Shown piece after piece: positions 63,417 through 64,000 of a stretch of DNA of 64,000 nt. Under the pieces are notes generated by a model. It had not been told where the DNA came from, did not search any database, and was given only the letters and a program-made list of their open reading frames with translations. Source of the stretch: Shewanella sp. MBTL60-007 (lineage in GTDB: Bacteria; Pseudomonadota; Gammaproteobacteria; Enterobacterales; Shewanellaceae); contig NZ_BPET01000009.1 in the NCBI RefSeq assembly GCF_019654915.1, positions 1 to 64,000 on the forward strand, read 5' to 3'. A program made the translations under genes and the position numbers. The number at the start of each line of letters is the position of its first letter. Positions within the stretch are counted from its first letter, which is position 1.

Positions 63417-63570
63417 CTAGAAGTGTTAACCTTTATGGCTAATTTTTAAATGTATTACTTTAAAGTTAATTGCTGAGGAACTTATAATTAATCAGCCTTC
63501 TTCCCCCCATGGCAAAGTCACATTGAGCCAAGGCGCATTCTTTGGGGATCAAACAACTTAGGTGAATTGT

Positions 63571-64000
63571 GTGCTAAAGAAAATTCTTACAATGACCAGC
63601 TCAACCCAGATGTTAGTGGCCATGTTTGTCGGCTTTGGTGTCGGCCTGTTTTTCGGCGAATCCGTTAGCTGGATGGGTACCATTGGTACGAGTGTCATTC
63701 TATTGATGCAGATGACGGTACTGCCCTATATCGTGGTATCGCTGGTTGGTGGTATCGGCAAACTCCAAAAGAGTACTGCTAAGCTTATCTTCAGTCGCGC
63801 AGGCCTTATCATGTTACTGCTCTGGCTGTTAGCCATCGTCATGATCGCCTTAATGCCGCTCTCTTTCCCCATTATCGAATCAGCCTCCTTCTTTAGTACC
63901 AGCAGTATCGAGCCAGTTACCCCTATAGACTACTTTAAGCTATATATTCCCTCGAACCCTTTTGAGTCGATGGCCGATGGTTATGTACCAGCTATGGTCG
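63571..64000 (+). CDS. Dicarboxylate/amino acid:cation symporter (SDF family), partial
   Basis: The first 143 residues are present; the gene runs off the right edge. The start is GTG at 63571 with AGGTGA six bases upstream; an ATG at 63592 is the alternative. Three membrane helices are visible (TQMLVAMFVGFGVGLFFG, MGTIGTSVILLMQMTVLPYIVVSLVGG, GLIMLLLWLLAIVMIALMPL), with MTVLPYIVVSLVGGIGKLQ and the IPSNPFESMADGYVPAMV segment characteristic of the glutamate/dicarboxylate symporter family. It would import C4-dicarboxylates or acidic amino acids with Na+ or H+. Confidence 0.88.
   Translation, partial: MLKKILTMTSSTQMLVAMFVGFGVGLFFGESVSWMGTIGTSVILLMQMTVLPYIVVSLVGGIGKLQKSTAKLIFSRAGLIMLLLWLLAIVMIALMPLSFPIIESASFFSTSSIEPVTPIDYFKLYIPSNPFESMADGYVPAMV

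Overview
The window reads as a chromosomal segment of a marine gammaproteobacterium, most likely Shewanella or a close relative. This is an inference. It rests on the rluD-yfiH-clpB order with bamD divergent, two very large S8 proteases ending in GlyGly-CTERM sorting tails, a PsrA/PhsA-type molybdoenzyme behind an FNR/EtrA-like box, and a DUF3069-like gene. No prophage, integron, CRISPR array or intact insertion sequence was seen.

Layout. 1-0.7 kb: the 5' end of a 16S rRNA gene on the minus strand, with boxA and two promoters. 0.95-7.6 kb: two small envelope proteins, then clpB, yfiH and rluD, with bamD divergent. 7.7-13.4 kb: an RND/MMPL exporter, tRNA-Phe, a chemoreceptor and an ornithine cyclodeaminase-family enzyme. 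13.6-15.7 kb: an ECF sigma / anti-sigma / DUF4097 operon. 15.8-28.4 kb: two consecutive modules, each a minus-strand LysR gene divergent from a 1.6-kilo-residue secreted subtilase. Both intergenic regions carry the same 16-bp operator-like sequence. 28.4-39.9 kb: rsuA, an acetyltransferase, an M13 peptidase, a SUKH-like gene beside an Aca2/YdiL-like gene, a GST, a serine hydrolase, a YehS-like gene and an NAD malic enzyme. Between these lie four copies of a non-coding element edged by arrays of 7-bp CTAGG-type units. 39.9-44.7 kb: a hairpin-rich gene-free tract, then a molybdoenzyme A/B pair with no membrane subunit in the window. 44.7-51.3 kb: PAP2 phosphatase, TPR-GGDEF protein, queG, dodecin, a CMD/AhpD protein with a divergent LysR gene, and a membrane thioredoxin. 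51.4-58.9 kb: metE/metR, an HDOD protein, a TesA-like lipase and btuB behind a cobalamin riboswitch. 59.2-64 kb: a BlaI/M56-TonB pair, a secreted orphan, an FMN reductase with a divergent LysR gene, and the start of a dicarboxylate/amino acid symporter.

How the parts work together. B12 and methionine control meet here. B12-independent metE has tandem MetJ-like boxes and MetR-like half-sites. The btuB promoter has a perfect MetJ box between its -35 and -10, followed by a cobalamin riboswitch. The two LysR-protease modules look like an ancient duplication under related control. The molybdoenzyme looks like an anaerobically induced (FNR) respiratory enzyme that needs a membrane partner from elsewhere.

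Most interesting: the CTAGG-unit intergenic element family, the duplicated LysR-subtilase modules with a shared operator, and the MetJ-plus-riboswitch arrangement at btuB. All coordinates, residue positions and motif matches were read by eye; no database search was possible.
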